This document shows, one piece after another, positions 26,272 to 36,288 of a stretch of DNA of 64,000 bases. A program made the position numbers and the translations under genes. The stretch comes from Batkoa obscura (taxonomy: Eukaryota; Entomophthoromycota; Entomophthoromycetes; Entomophthorales; Batkoaceae): contig JASVEC010000007.1 in NCBI GenBank assembly GCA_030770535.1, positions 372,001-436,000 of the forward strand, written 5' to 3'. The stretch's first letter is position 1; each line of letters begins with the position of its first letter. The notes below the pieces were generated by a model, which was not told where the DNA came from, ran no database searches, and saw only the letters and a program-made list of their open reading frames with translations.

Positions 26272-26734
26272 TGTGAAATATCGCTCTGTCAGCCTCATGG
26301 TTAATTATAGCATAATAATCGCCTAAGCTGTTGTGTTCTTGAGTTCGGAGAAAACTAATCCCATGTTCTTAGTTTGATTTGCTATGAGGATTTCTACCAT
26401 TTAATTCAAAAGGACATTATCTTCTCACTTTGATATTTATAATTATCTGAGTATAAAAGAGCTTCCAGAGTATAGTAGTTCGAGACTTTTTAACTGAAAT
26501 GTTACTTGATATCGTACCTTTGATAAACCCACTAAACCTTTCTGATAGTATTTTACATAAACTTTACAGTAGTATTATCTACTCTATTTATCTTATATAA
26601 CCCATAGCATATTACATACTATTCCTTATAAATTAAGTCTATCTTAGTTACATAAACTAAGGTCTTTCGACTTAGAACCAATCAATCAATCAAGAACTAC
26701 TTTTGACCCTAATCACTGAGCATCGGATTTCACA
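26272..26734 (+). mobile_element. Solo LTR 3 (right arm of a palindrome)
   Basis: 463 bp, forward, starting TGTGAAATATCG and ending GGATTTCACA, with GAGTATAAAAGAG inside. Its first ~115 bp are closest to LTR 1, and the rest is closest to LTR 2, as if patched by gene conversion. Only 50 bp of AT-rich DNA separates it from LTR 2. Confidence 0.8.
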
Positions 26735-26780
26735 TTTTATATTAACAAGGAGTAGTATTTAATATTTTAATGTTTTATAA

Positions 26781-26883
26781 TAACTATTTTTTTTTGAAGT
26801 TTACTATTTTTTCCATTTTTCAAGTGCCATTTAAGTGGAAAAATTGTTAGTAAAATTCTTAAATACAGAAATACACTCCTGTA
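26781..26883 (-). mobile_element. Short TIR element (MITE-like), copy 11, left end decayed
   Basis: Core GTGGAAAAATTGTTAGTAAA and right end ACACTCCTGTA; the left terminus is hardly recognisable. It lies 46 bp from the end of LTR 3. Confidence 0.65.
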
Positions 26884-27631
26884 TTTTTATTTAGTAAAAA
26901 ATAACTAAGAATTTGATAAAAGTAAATTAAATTAAAGAATATAGCATTCTAAATTATGATAATTTTATATAAGTAATTTAAAAGAGTAAAACAAAAATGA
27001 TAGTAATAATAAAATTTTATAAAATTCTTTACATTTTTTATTTAACTATTTAATTATGGTTATAAAAGATACTTTTATTAACTAAAAAAAAATATTTAAA
27101 AAGTATGTTAAAACCGATATAGTTAAATTAACATGTATTAGTTTTAAGCTGACAATTTTTATAGATTAGCTTAAAAATCGTTAGATATCTTCTATTGCTT
27201 TAATTCGTAGTTATTTTTTAGTACGGATTTGAAGGCTACAAGTTTTTATAATTTTTAAACCTATATTAAAAAAAATTTAGCTACAGATTACAAGCAATGA
27301 AAGACTTCTGACTCCAAGCTGTCCTCTCAAATGCTACTGCTTTTTGATCTAATTAAAAGCTTTTTTCTATTGTAGTCTATTCTATCTAATCATGTGTTAA
27401 TGATTAGCGTAAATATTTTATTATGCTGCAAATCAATACTTTTTCTATATGCTCTTTGCCCAAAAATACAGAATGTATAGAAAGGCAATAAGTATCATAT
27501 TTTTGCATTTTCTACATTTATAAATAAATATATAACTATCCAAAATATTAAAAAGATTTTTTTTCACAAAGTTTTGTATTTACTTTTTTGTTTAATATTA
27601 AATAACAGCTATGAAAAGGATTAAAATATAT

Positions 27632-27664
27632 TAATAAATGCTCAATAAATGCTTAATAAATGCT
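27632..27664. repeat. Three tandem 11-bp units
   Basis: Three direct copies of (T/C)AATAAATGCT in a row. Probably simple replication slippage; no function is suggested. Confidence 0.7.
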
Positions 27665-28114
27665 TAAAATTAACAAAGGGGTGGATATTTTTAAAATATG
27701 CCTAGGGAGTAAATTAAGAATTTTGGAATTTGAAAATTAAAACTTTTTTCTATAAAAAACGGTGCCTCTTTGCCAAACATGGGATAAAGTGAAAGATAAT
27801 TTAAATAGGCATGTAAACATAATTATAAAATAAGGATATCAAAGGGATGTATATAATAAAATGAGTTGAAATAACTGGACTTGAGATACAAATCCATCTG
27901 GTACTTAAATTACTAGGGAGAGGCAGTATAAACAAAGTCATAATTAAAAAATACCCAATTAAACTCAAAATAAAATTATAATAATCCAAGCTTTCAAGGA
28001 TTAAACAAAATAAAATAAGAATTTTATAAACAAAACATATTGATATTAGGATCAATTTAGTGCAGTATATAATCAATAAATTATGAATTGGTACTTATAA
28101 CATTAAATTCAAAG

Positions 28115-29245
28115 ATGATATCTAAAGAAGAACAGGAAAGGATTGATATTGAAACTGATATCCTTGATACAATGGACATGATAATCTTAGGAATAAGTAC
28201 CTTGCTTTGCCTCATAGTGGTGGCCATAGTAGCCGGATCCCGTATACTTAAACTACCATCGTCTGGTAGGTTGAGTTTTAAGTTATCCTTATGGGTAGCT
28301 ATTGCAGATACTGTGTTTTCTATTTCCTATATGATCCCAATACTTATGCTGAGAATTGCTCCGAAATGGGCTCAGGAAGTACTCACTGAAAATAGAATTA
28401 TTACTCTACTTTGCACTTTGATTTCAACGTTTGGTAGTATTTGGTACATGGTTCTTATATCTTTAATTGTGCTAAATCTACAGTTTACCTTTTTGTCAAA
28501 GTGGAAATATAATCATCTATTTACCGAGTTTAATATGGTGGTAGTCTCTTTAATTCTCCCAAGCTTAGTGATTGTTCCTTCGATTATAATTTGTCATCAA
28601 TATAGCATATATAGCTTACTTGAACTTATTGAGACAGGATCAATATATAGACTTTTATTAACCTGGGTACAAGTCGACTTGTGGCTTACTATTTGTATTG
28701 TTTACTGTACAATTACTATTATAAAAATCTTAAAAGTATTTTCAAAGTACTCGAGGACTATTAAAGACCAGAGTTCAGAAAATCAGGTTCAATTTCAAAT
28801 ATCTAAAAATATGATCAGTAGTCCAGAAACTAGATCCATTTCTACTGATAAAACTAATAGTGCCGATATACTTTGGTCCAAGCCTAAAGAATTCAAAACC
28901 ACTTCAATTGAATTTACTCCACCCAAGGTAGAAGTAATAACCAATTCTCTTTTGGAAAAAAAATTAAGTCGAATTGCATTGCGAGTAGCCTGTTATGGGA
29001 TTATACCTATCATTACCCAAACCATTTTTGTCCTCATTAGCACTTACACTGCATTGACAAGAAATGGATCTTTTGGGCTACGAGTTGTTTTTGATTTATG
29101 CAACTTTCTTAATGGTATTCTAAATTCAATCGTTTTTTTATTTGATCCAGCGCTTCCAGATATCTTACACCAGTTTAAGAATACTTATTTAAAAGGTTTA
29201 GATATGCAATCTGATTCTATCTCTAAATCTGAATTGAAACTGTAA
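28115..29245 (+). CDS. Seven-transmembrane receptor, rhodopsin-like or cAMP-receptor-like, receptor 1
   Basis: 376 residues from the ATG at 28115 (MISKEEQERID), no intron. Seven hydrophobic segments can be placed: about 20-43, 58-80, 98-125, 139-162, 182-206, then after a long polar third inner loop (about 207-285) 290-315 and 325-350. The short outer N-terminus, long Ser/Thr-rich third inner loop and charged tail are typical of a G-protein-coupled receptor. The last helix reads LNGILNSIVFLFDPALP, nearly the same as receptor 2 (34682-35686), so the two are paralogues. The ligand is unknown. A 5-codon upstream reading frame (ATG at 28083, stop ending at 28100) precedes the start and could dampen translation. 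An upstream CCAATTAAACT motif recurs before receptor 2. Confidence 0.78.
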   Translation: MISKEEQERIDIETDILDTMDMIILGISTLLCLIVVAIVAGSRILKLPSSGRLSFKLSLWVAIADTVFSISYMIPILMLRIAPKWAQEVLTENRIITLLCTLISTFGSIWYMVLISLIVLNLQFTFLSKWKYNHLFTEFNMVVVSLILPSLVIVPSIIICHQYSIYSLLELIETGSIYRLLLTWVQVDLWLTICIVYCTITIIKILKVFSKYSRTIKDQSSENQVQFQISKNMISSPETRSISTDKTNSADILWSKPKEFKTTSIEFTPPKVEVITNSLLEKKLSRIALRVACYGIIPIITQTIFVLISTYTALTRNGSFGLRVVFDLCNFLNGILNSIVFLFDPALPDILHQFKNTYLKGLDMQSDSISKSELKL

Positions 29246-29930
29246 ATATAATAAAATACCTTCATATTTATTATAAAACTTTGAAAATTTACGTATCAAT
29301 AAGATATCATTTCTTAAGTTTTTATATTATATAATCAATGCAATCATATAACTTTGTTTACGTTCAATAATTCCTTACTTTGCCTTGAAAACAAGATAAA
29401 TCTTTTCAAGTCTTTCAGCTGCTATTTGGAGTGAAAATTTTGAAAAAATTAGAGGTTTTTACTTCCCCTTATCTCTTACCTTTAATTATTTATCTCTTTA
29501 GCCTTCTCCACTTGTCCCATTAATTAGTTTTATTAATCCACGTATTGATTCAGTTTGAAAATTAACTTAATTATTTAAAAAAGAATATAAAAAAGCAGTC
29601 TTTTAATATAATGAATAACAAATAAATAGAGATCTAATTACTACAGTTAGTAAACATAACATTAAATTCTTTTATTTACACCTAACCAAATTTGAAATGT
29701 TCTTCAACTGAAATTAAATTCAGAGTTAATGAAACTTTGGATTAGTCTAAAACCTTGTTAAATATTCTTTTAGGGTCTATGCAAGTAAAAAATCAATGAA
29801 GTAGATAAAACAATCGCAATTCTTTTACTAAATGTGGTTGATATGACTAATAAAACAATGCACTCTCTTTTGAACTAAAACTATTACAATTTTTTGTCAA
29901 AGGCTTGTGTTAATTGTGTTATGTGATATT
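29246..29930. other. Spacer between receptor 1 and the Kelch relic
   Basis: AT-rich; at about 29370-29470 there may be a very decayed reverse copy of the short TIR element (CTGCTATTTGGAGTGAAAA, then ACTTCCCCTTA). Nothing coding. Confidence 0.35.
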
Positions 29931-29939
29931 GATAAGCTT

Positions 29940-31328
29940 GTTAAAACAACAATTAGTTGTGAATTTACATGTTTATTTGCAGAAACTGGTGGGATTATAA
30001 ATAATACATTGTATGTTTTTGAAGCAATAGACACGAAAATATAGATTTTAATAGTAGTATCTATAACAAGGCTTTATTTAGCAGCGGTGTTTATATTTTG
30101 AGTCTTAAGAGTGGAATACAACTAAATGGCGCACAAGAGGCGGATTAGGAACGTAACCAACTTGAAAATCATCCTTTTGGGACATTGTTTGTACCAAATG
30201 TCATTGAAATAGAGAACACTTTAGAAGAGTTTTTTGTCATAGGTGGGTCTCATTAGACATTTATTGAAGAAAATGTAAAGATATTTGATACAAAGCCAAA
30301 CGTATAGAAAATTGGTACAGATGTAGATGAGTTTACAAAAGGATTAAACTTTTCAAAATCAAAAGGAGGGACATCAAAATTTGGACCAGTAGAAACTGCT
30401 TCAAATCATTTTGATTTAAATCCTGATGAGTTGGTTCTATATGGTGGGGAGTATTTCTTTAAAAAGAAATTAAAAAATATAAGGCACAACCCTATCCAGG
30501 GTTAATAGCTTATAACTCAAGGAATAATCAATGAAAGACTATTAGTGAGCAAGATTATTATCATATTTATGGTCCTAGTTGAATTGTATATAACGCTAAC
30601 TTGATAGTGTTTGGTGGGAAGAATACTGCTACTTAGGAATATCTTGGGATTTAAAAATGTCATTAGTTTTTTTCAAAATGCACCAGGGGAATTCTTAGAA
30701 AGGTTTGTTAATTTTGGGTTAAAAAAAGGATGACCATGTTTACATCTTAAATGGTATTACTAACAACGGTGAGACCAATTATGGAGATAATTTTCTTTAT
30801 GTTTTAGATTTAAATACCCTTATTTGGGAAAGTAAGTATGCTTCTGGATTAACTAGCATTATATCTACCACAACGAGATGTTATAATGGCTATCTTCCGT
30901 GCAATTTTGGAGTGTACAATAATTTCACCTACTCAAAGCACAGATAGTGAGCCTTAGTAATTGTACCTTGGTAAATCAAATATCCTTAATGGAAGAACTA
31001 GGAAACAAAATCAAAAGCCGATTATATGTTGTCATCGGTGAATCAATAGGAAGATTTATTGGGTTAACAATATTAATCCTTTTATGCTAATTTGGATGTA
31101 AGGACCAAGAGAAAGATTGTTAAAAGAATCCCATTTCTCTTTGTTTTAGAACCCACTTGCAATAAAACACAACTTGCTGCTAACTACCGAAAATTATCAT
31201 TCGATAATGATCATGGGTTCGATACTAGTATATCTAAACTAGAAAAAAAATCGTGGTTTAGGGTTAAACCATGTTTATTCAAAGCTGAGTGGTATGACTG
31301 TCAAGGATATAGTATGTCTTTCAAATAA
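29940..31328 (+). pseudogene. Kelch-repeat membrane protein, decayed paralogue
   Basis: Interrupted similarity over about 1.4 kb to the intact Kelch gene at 50603-52000. Recognisable pieces include GGIINNTLYVFE (30000 region), a Kelch-like block near 30330-30440, and a C-terminal piece at 31092-31328 whose EPTCNKTQL and FDNDHGFD match EPTCDKSQF and FDNDLEFD of the intact copy. Many stops and frame changes occur throughout, so it is clearly dead; the cytoplasmic tail is the longest surviving open part and has gained a short unrelated extension. It lies between receptor 1 and ATP23. Confidence 0.8.
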
Positions 31329-31769
31329 ATTTAATATTATATTTCATACTGCTTTTTAAGCCATAAAGATATTCATAAATAATATAACTAGTATTTTCTT
31401 GTGTTTAAATATTAGTATAATCGAAATCGTGACCTATATTTCATAAGAAAACATTAGGATAATGAGACTTACTGAAGCATGTTGAATATTGACTGAGCTA
31501 TATAAAAATTTGTTGTTTTTATTTTATTCAAAGTTTGACTTTTTGGCTTTATAAACTATTTGTAAATATTTTAACATAAAATCAATATTCTCTTTCATGA
31601 TAGCTAAAACTTTAGTCTTGATTAAAATTTCTATAATTATTATCTTTTAAACCAAATTGCTTTATACTGCAAAACAGCAATAAAAACTATCAACAGAATT
31701 CCAATCTAATGCCATAAAATTAAAAGTATTTTTTTAAATTTAAATCTTAGAAAACAAATATAAATTTTA
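31329..31769. other. Spacer upstream of ATP23
   Basis: 441 bp of AT-rich DNA with no recognised element; it must contain the ATP23 promoter. Confidence 0.4.
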
Positions 31770-32644
31770 ATGAGTAACACAAAAGAAGTAGGAAAAGAGG
31801 AAAAAGAAGTATATAGCAAATGGAGCCAATATTTCAACTATAAATTAGGTTTATTGAGTAAGAAAGAACAAGAGGCTTATGATATAGAAAAAAGCAAAGT
31901 AAATTATCGAAAAGATTATATTCGTTGTGAAAAATGGAAAGAACAGATAATGACCAACAGTATGAATTTAATGCTATTTTAAAAATATTATTTAACTAAA
32001 CTGCTTAGGTCCAATAGTGGTATTTTTATTAAAAGAACTGAGAAAACAAGGGTGTACATTTAATCAAGCCCATCTTGTCTGTGCACCTTGCGATACATCC
32101 AAAAGCTCAGCGTTTAATCCAGAAGCCGAACTGGGTAAAGGACCGATATTATTATGTCAGAATAGATTTTCGAGTAAAACTCATTTAGAAACAACAATGG
32201 CTCATGAGCTTATACACGCCTATGATCATTGGTATTTTTTCTTTAAATAATTATTCTAAAAATTATAACTCTTTTAGTCGTTATAATGTCCAGTGGGATA
32301 ACCTGTATCACTATGCTTGTTCAAGTGTATTATTTAATAAACTAGAAAGCTCAAATTTAACATCGTTTTTTAGATCCGAGCCAACAGCTTAAGTGGAGAC
32401 TGTAAATTTGGGAACGAAATAAAAAGGGGGAAGTTTGGAATTTCAAAGCAACATCAGGTAATAATAGTTTTTGTTTAGTTCATTAAAATAACATCGTTTT
32501 TTTTAGAAATGTGTAAGACGCCGCGCTATTTTATCCGTCAAAGCACATCCACTATGTCCAGATGAAGATACCGCTAAAGTGGCAGTCAATGCTGTTTTTG
32601 ACTCTTGTTTTGCAGATACAGCGCCGTTTGATGAGATATACTAA
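31770..32644 (+). CDS. ATP23: Mitochondrial inner-membrane protease Atp23
   Basis: Spliced from five exons. The start gives [14 protein letters not shown]. After the first intron the conserved block reads [18 protein letters not shown], then [16 protein letters not shown] and ILLCQNRF. The zinc-metalloprotease motif is HELIH (in [11 protein letters not shown]). The next exons give [16 protein letters not shown], then [15 protein letters not shown], then [15 protein letters not shown] and [15 protein letters not shown] at the end. Atp23 removes the presequence of F0 subunit 6 and helps assemble ATP synthase in the intermembrane space. The many cysteines fit Mia40-dependent import. Length (roughly 230 residues) and motifs are complete. 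The reconstructed junctions use GT...AG throughout. Confidence 0.92.
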
Positions 32645-32976
32645 TGAATAGATTTAAGTTGAATTTAAAATAGAACTTTAAAATAAAATTTAATATTCAG
32701 TTAATTTAGTTCTAATTTCAGAATAGCTTGAATATTTTACACTAAGATATTTAAACTTAGTTTAACTATATTATGTGAGTATACTGACCAATACCTTAAA
32801 ATATATACTAAGTGTTTGTAGTACTTATTTTTTGATGTATAGTCGATCCGCTAAAGTGAAGATATAAATTTACTTTTTAAAAGGACTAAATGCAACATCC
32901 ATTATAAATGTTGAAAACAGAATAAAAAACATTTAAATAACAAACAATGAAATATCAAATTTAATACTCAATTAAA
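32645..32976. other. Short convergent spacer
   Basis: 332 bp between the 3' ends of ATP23 and the dynactin gene. AT-rich, with no element recognised. Confidence 0.4.
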
Positions 32977-33697
32977 CTAAGTTTGCTCTTGTTTCCTTTT
33001 TTCCAATCTAGTAATATACAAATCCATACGTTCGATCCCTTTTTCTAAATAAATTAGAGTTTCTCCAACAGCATCACACTATATCTATTAATAAATGTAA
33101 ACTCAAATTTTATAAAATTACCCATTGATTAAAAGTTTCCATTACTAATAATATATCTTGATTGCTTCTATTTACGCTTGGAATAAAGCCATCAAACTTT
33201 TCAATTACTGAGTTTATTCTTTCGATCGGGCGTATATAACCTAAAAAATGGTCAAATAAACCAAAAAATATTATCTAGATACCTTTAAATTCTGGAGGAT
33301 TGATGAAGCCTTCCAAGGCATAAGCGCTCTCTATTTGATTAACTGCATTAACAAGCGAATTAAAATTCTGTAACATTAGCAATAATTTCTCCTTATACGA
33401 TAACGAGCTCTCATTCATCGCCAATAACAACTCATCCCTATTATCTAATGTATGTTCCTTAATAGCCTTATAGTACTTAGTGACCAATTTATTTAATAGT
33501 GGTTCCTCTCGATAGCTCACTTTCTCTGTCCATACTTCCATCACTTGAACATATTTTTCAAATAAACTTTCATTGTCCAAAGCATCTCCTTTTTGTAATG
33601 AGGGTGGTAATACTTTGGATTTTACTAAAGCTAATTCAAGCTTTACTAAACGTTCTTCCATCCCCTCGAAATAGCGATCTGGTAGTTGCTGTGTCAT
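32977..33697 (-). CDS. Dynactin subunit 3 (p22/p24)-like protein
   Basis: A minus-strand gene with a first exon of about 139 residues (MTQQLPDRYFEGMEERLVKL) and two short further exons. It is almost entirely alpha-helical and charged, as expected for a coiled-coil protein. The start (EERLVKLELAL) resembles the 'RVEELERWV' start of p24. After a conserved-looking GYIRPIERIN comes a helix ending ILLVMETFNQWCDAVGETL, which aligns with 'LLSKQFVQWDELLCQLE' of human DCTN3. The stop follows RLEKRKQEQT. The total of about 208 residues fits the family. Dynactin p24 sits in the shoulder of the dynein activator complex and aids microtubule transport and nuclear positioning. Sequence identity is low, so this rests on pattern and length. 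It is convergent with ATP23. Confidence 0.55.
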
Positions 33698-34681
33698 TTT
33701 GGTTTGATTAAAAGTTAAGCTAGGCTATTACGTTAGAGTTCCTAATTAATGAGCTAATGTTATTGCAAAATTAGTGTCTTCAGAATTTCGCAAACTTAGT
33801 TTTAAAATTTTGCAGTTAAGGTTTGAGCATTATGCTTAAACCCCTATATACTTAATAAAAGTATCAAAAAAATGAATTGAGCTCATATAAGTAAATCTAC
33901 ATCCATTGCACTAACTTACTAATATAAAACTAGTTGAATTAAATAAAACTTCATTTCAGTTATTAAGCGTTATAGTTTTTAATGCTCCATTGTCTACCAA
34001 GCGTTTATTATTTTATTATCTTATTGTTATCTAACAACAATTCAAAAAACATTCTTAAGCCTATAAACTTTGAGCAACATAAAACATTAAATTTAATAAA
34101 TACATTTAGTTTAAAGCTTTTATTTCCTGTATTATAAATGTTAAGGATGCTATACTTGTACTAAAAATTAAATCACTGATATATTTATTTTTAAATATTT
34201 AATTAATTGAATATTTAATTAAAGGTACTATGGTTAGTGATCATTATAATCTTTTTAATAATCTAATTTGTTTACATTAAATAGTTTTAAAACCTATTAT
34301 ATTCTCTTATTCTAAAAACCAAAAGCTGAACCTAATACGTTTTATTTAAACCCTGAACAAAGACTAAAGGAATATAACATTGGCATTTTGTATATTTAGA
34401 AAGTGTAAAAATATGATAAATTAAATTATTTATAGTTTATTATAAAAGTCATATTTCCCAACTAAAAAGAATTATTGATTTGTTCAAATGAATTATATGA
34501 GAAAACTAGTATTACAAAAAGTGATCCTAATATAAAAATTATATAGCAATACTCACATTATTACAATTATCCAATTAAACTAAAAATAAAAATTAAACAA
34601 TATAAACGTTAATAAGCTATGTATTATTGTCCAAAAAAAGTATATAAATGACAAACTAGATTAATAAAATACAGAAAATAA
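33698..34681. other. Gene-free spacer upstream of receptor 2
   Basis: About 1 kb, AT-rich. TATATAAATG near 34639 is a possible TATA box for receptor 2. CCAATTAAACTAAAAATAAA near 34570 resembles a stretch ahead of receptor 1. No mobile element is seen. Confidence 0.4.
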
Positions 34682-35686
34682 ATGCAAATGTTGACTCAGG
34701 AACAATTAGAAACAATAGACCGGGTTGGGTTAATAGTATTAATACTTTCCTTCACTAGTAGCGTACTAGTCTTGTTAATAGTGTTGGTAAGCAGGCTATT
34801 AAAACTACGAGGTAGCCAAAGGCTAAGTTATAGACTGCAGTTATGGATTTCGCTGGCTGATATTCTATTTTGTATTGCCTATTCCTTCCCTATTTTCATA
34901 TCTAACGATAATATTGGTCATACGAATTCTATAATGGAAATTCGATTTTTTCAATTAGCCAACGCCAATATACCTATCTTTTGTCAACTATGGTACATGT
35001 TGTTGATATTTTTTATCATTTTGACTTTACATTTTACTTTATTTCTAAAGAATAGTAGATATGTTTGTCTGTTCAATGAGTTAAATATTGTAATCACCAC
35101 ATTTTTGATATCTCTTTTATTTATACTACCATCATTTATTATATGCTGGGCTAACAACAAATATACTGTTCTTGATTTCTTTCCTATTGGTATCTCTAAA
35201 TTCTTAATCCTTTGGTTACAACTTAATTTAGTATTATTCATTATTAGCACATATTGCACAATTATGGTGGTTAAAATCAGCATATTATTATTGAATTATA
35301 AGAAAGCGCTTGATGCCATCTATTTACAAAATACTAGTCAAAGTTTGATAGAATCCTATATCGATGTTAAGGCAAACCAAGTGATCAATAAAAATCTCTG
35401 TGAGATAGTACTGAGAGTTATTTTTTATGCCATTATTCCTATTACCACTCAGTTCATTTTTGTAGTTATCTCATCATATTACACTTTGTCCAAAGAAAGA
35501 AATAGCTTTGGATTAAGGATTGTTTATGATAGCTTGAATTTTTTGAACGGTTTGCTCAATTCGCTGTTCTTTTTATGTTTTGATCCTGCATTGCCTAGTA
35601 TCTTTAAAGAGTTTATTACAATTTATATCAGAAAGGAGAGTTATGAAAATTTACAATCATGTTACAGTGATAAGATTAATATTTAA
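34682..35686 (+). CDS. Seven-transmembrane receptor, paralogue of receptor 1
   Basis: 334 residues, intronless (start MQMLTQEQLETIDR; Met3 is equally possible). Seven hydrophobic segments lie in the same order as in receptor 1. The pair shares a basic first inner loop with SRLLKLRGSQRLSYRLQLW against SRILKLPSSGRLSFKLSLW, a C-W-Y-M stretch at helix 3, RVIFYAIIPITTQFIFVVIS in helix 6 and NFLNGLLNSLFFL before DPALP in helix 7. The third inner loop is much shorter than in receptor 1 (about 45 against about 80 residues), so G-protein coupling or regulation may differ. Ligand unknown. The two genes lie 5.4 kb apart in the same direction with unrelated genes between them, so this is not a simple recent tandem copy. 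Confidence 0.78.
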   Translation: MQMLTQEQLETIDRVGLIVLILSFTSSVLVLLIVLVSRLLKLRGSQRLSYRLQLWISLADILFCIAYSFPIFISNDNIGHTNSIMEIRFFQLANANIPIFCQLWYMLLIFFIILTLHFTLFLKNSRYVCLFNELNIVITTFLISLLFILPSFIICWANNKYTVLDFFPIGISKFLILWLQLNLVLFIISTYCTIMVVKISILLLNYKKALDAIYLQNTSQSLIESYIDVKANQVINKNLCEIVLRVIFYAIIPITTQFIFVVISSYYTLSKERNSFGLRIVYDSLNFLNGLLNSLFFLCFDPALPSIFKEFITIYIRKESYENLQSCYSDKINI

Positions 35687-36288
35687 TTTAAGGCATGGTT
35701 TAGCTTTATTTATGAAGTTTGGTTATACATTAAATAAATTAGAGCTATTTTGGTTGAAGATTTATAACATAAAGTTGTTTTTTTTAATATTTTTATAGTT
35801 TATAAATATGATATTTTATTCAAGATTTAGCCACTCTTTTTGTAAGTAAATTTCTCCATTTTATAATTTTTATAATTCTTGGAATAATTATTGGAGGATA
35901 TATCTTTGTTTAAATTATTAGCCAAATTTCTCATCACGACATAGTACTTACATTGAGTCATATAATAAATCACATATAATTATCATGTTGTATCGGTTTA
36001 ACTTGAATTTTTTTAAAATTCCTTATCTACTGATATAAATATTTAGCCCAAAATACTACTTACCTAAATCATAAGTTTTAATGTTAATTTCCGACACAAT
36101 CAAATTCACCCACATTATCCAGGAGATATTTAAGCCTATTCATTACCAAAAAGGGTAAAACTTGGTCAAACCAATGGGGCAAGGATTTGAGCCACGTAAT
36201 AAAGGGTGAAAAGACCTTTACATGAAAAATAATGCAAAGACAAAATTTTATTATTCTTAACGTTTAATTCAATTTAAAAAAGATAGTA
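35687..36288. other. Spacer upstream of SEC7
   Basis: About 600 bp, AT-rich, with no repeat element recognised; it holds the SEC7 promoter. Confidence 0.4.

Larger units (their letters stand above)
24879..28114. other. Repeat-bearing spacer before receptor gene 1
   Basis: About 3.2 kb containing a TIR element, two LTRs in a head-to-head palindrome, another TIR element and a small 11-bp tandem repeat. No coding signal is seen in the rest. The last 400 bp carry the receptor promoter, including TATATAATC near 28067. Confidence 0.55.

Noticed and set aside
25759-26734. A complete LTR retrotransposon between LTR 2 and LTR 3
   Set aside because: The two LTRs face apart, not in the same direction, and only 50 bp separate them, so there is no internal region.
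27801-28076. Hydrophobic 91-codon minus-strand frame upstream of receptor 1
   Set aside because: Composition matches AT-rich DNA read as Ile/Leu/Phe/Tyr; no motif, no homologue recognised, and it overlaps the likely receptor promoter.
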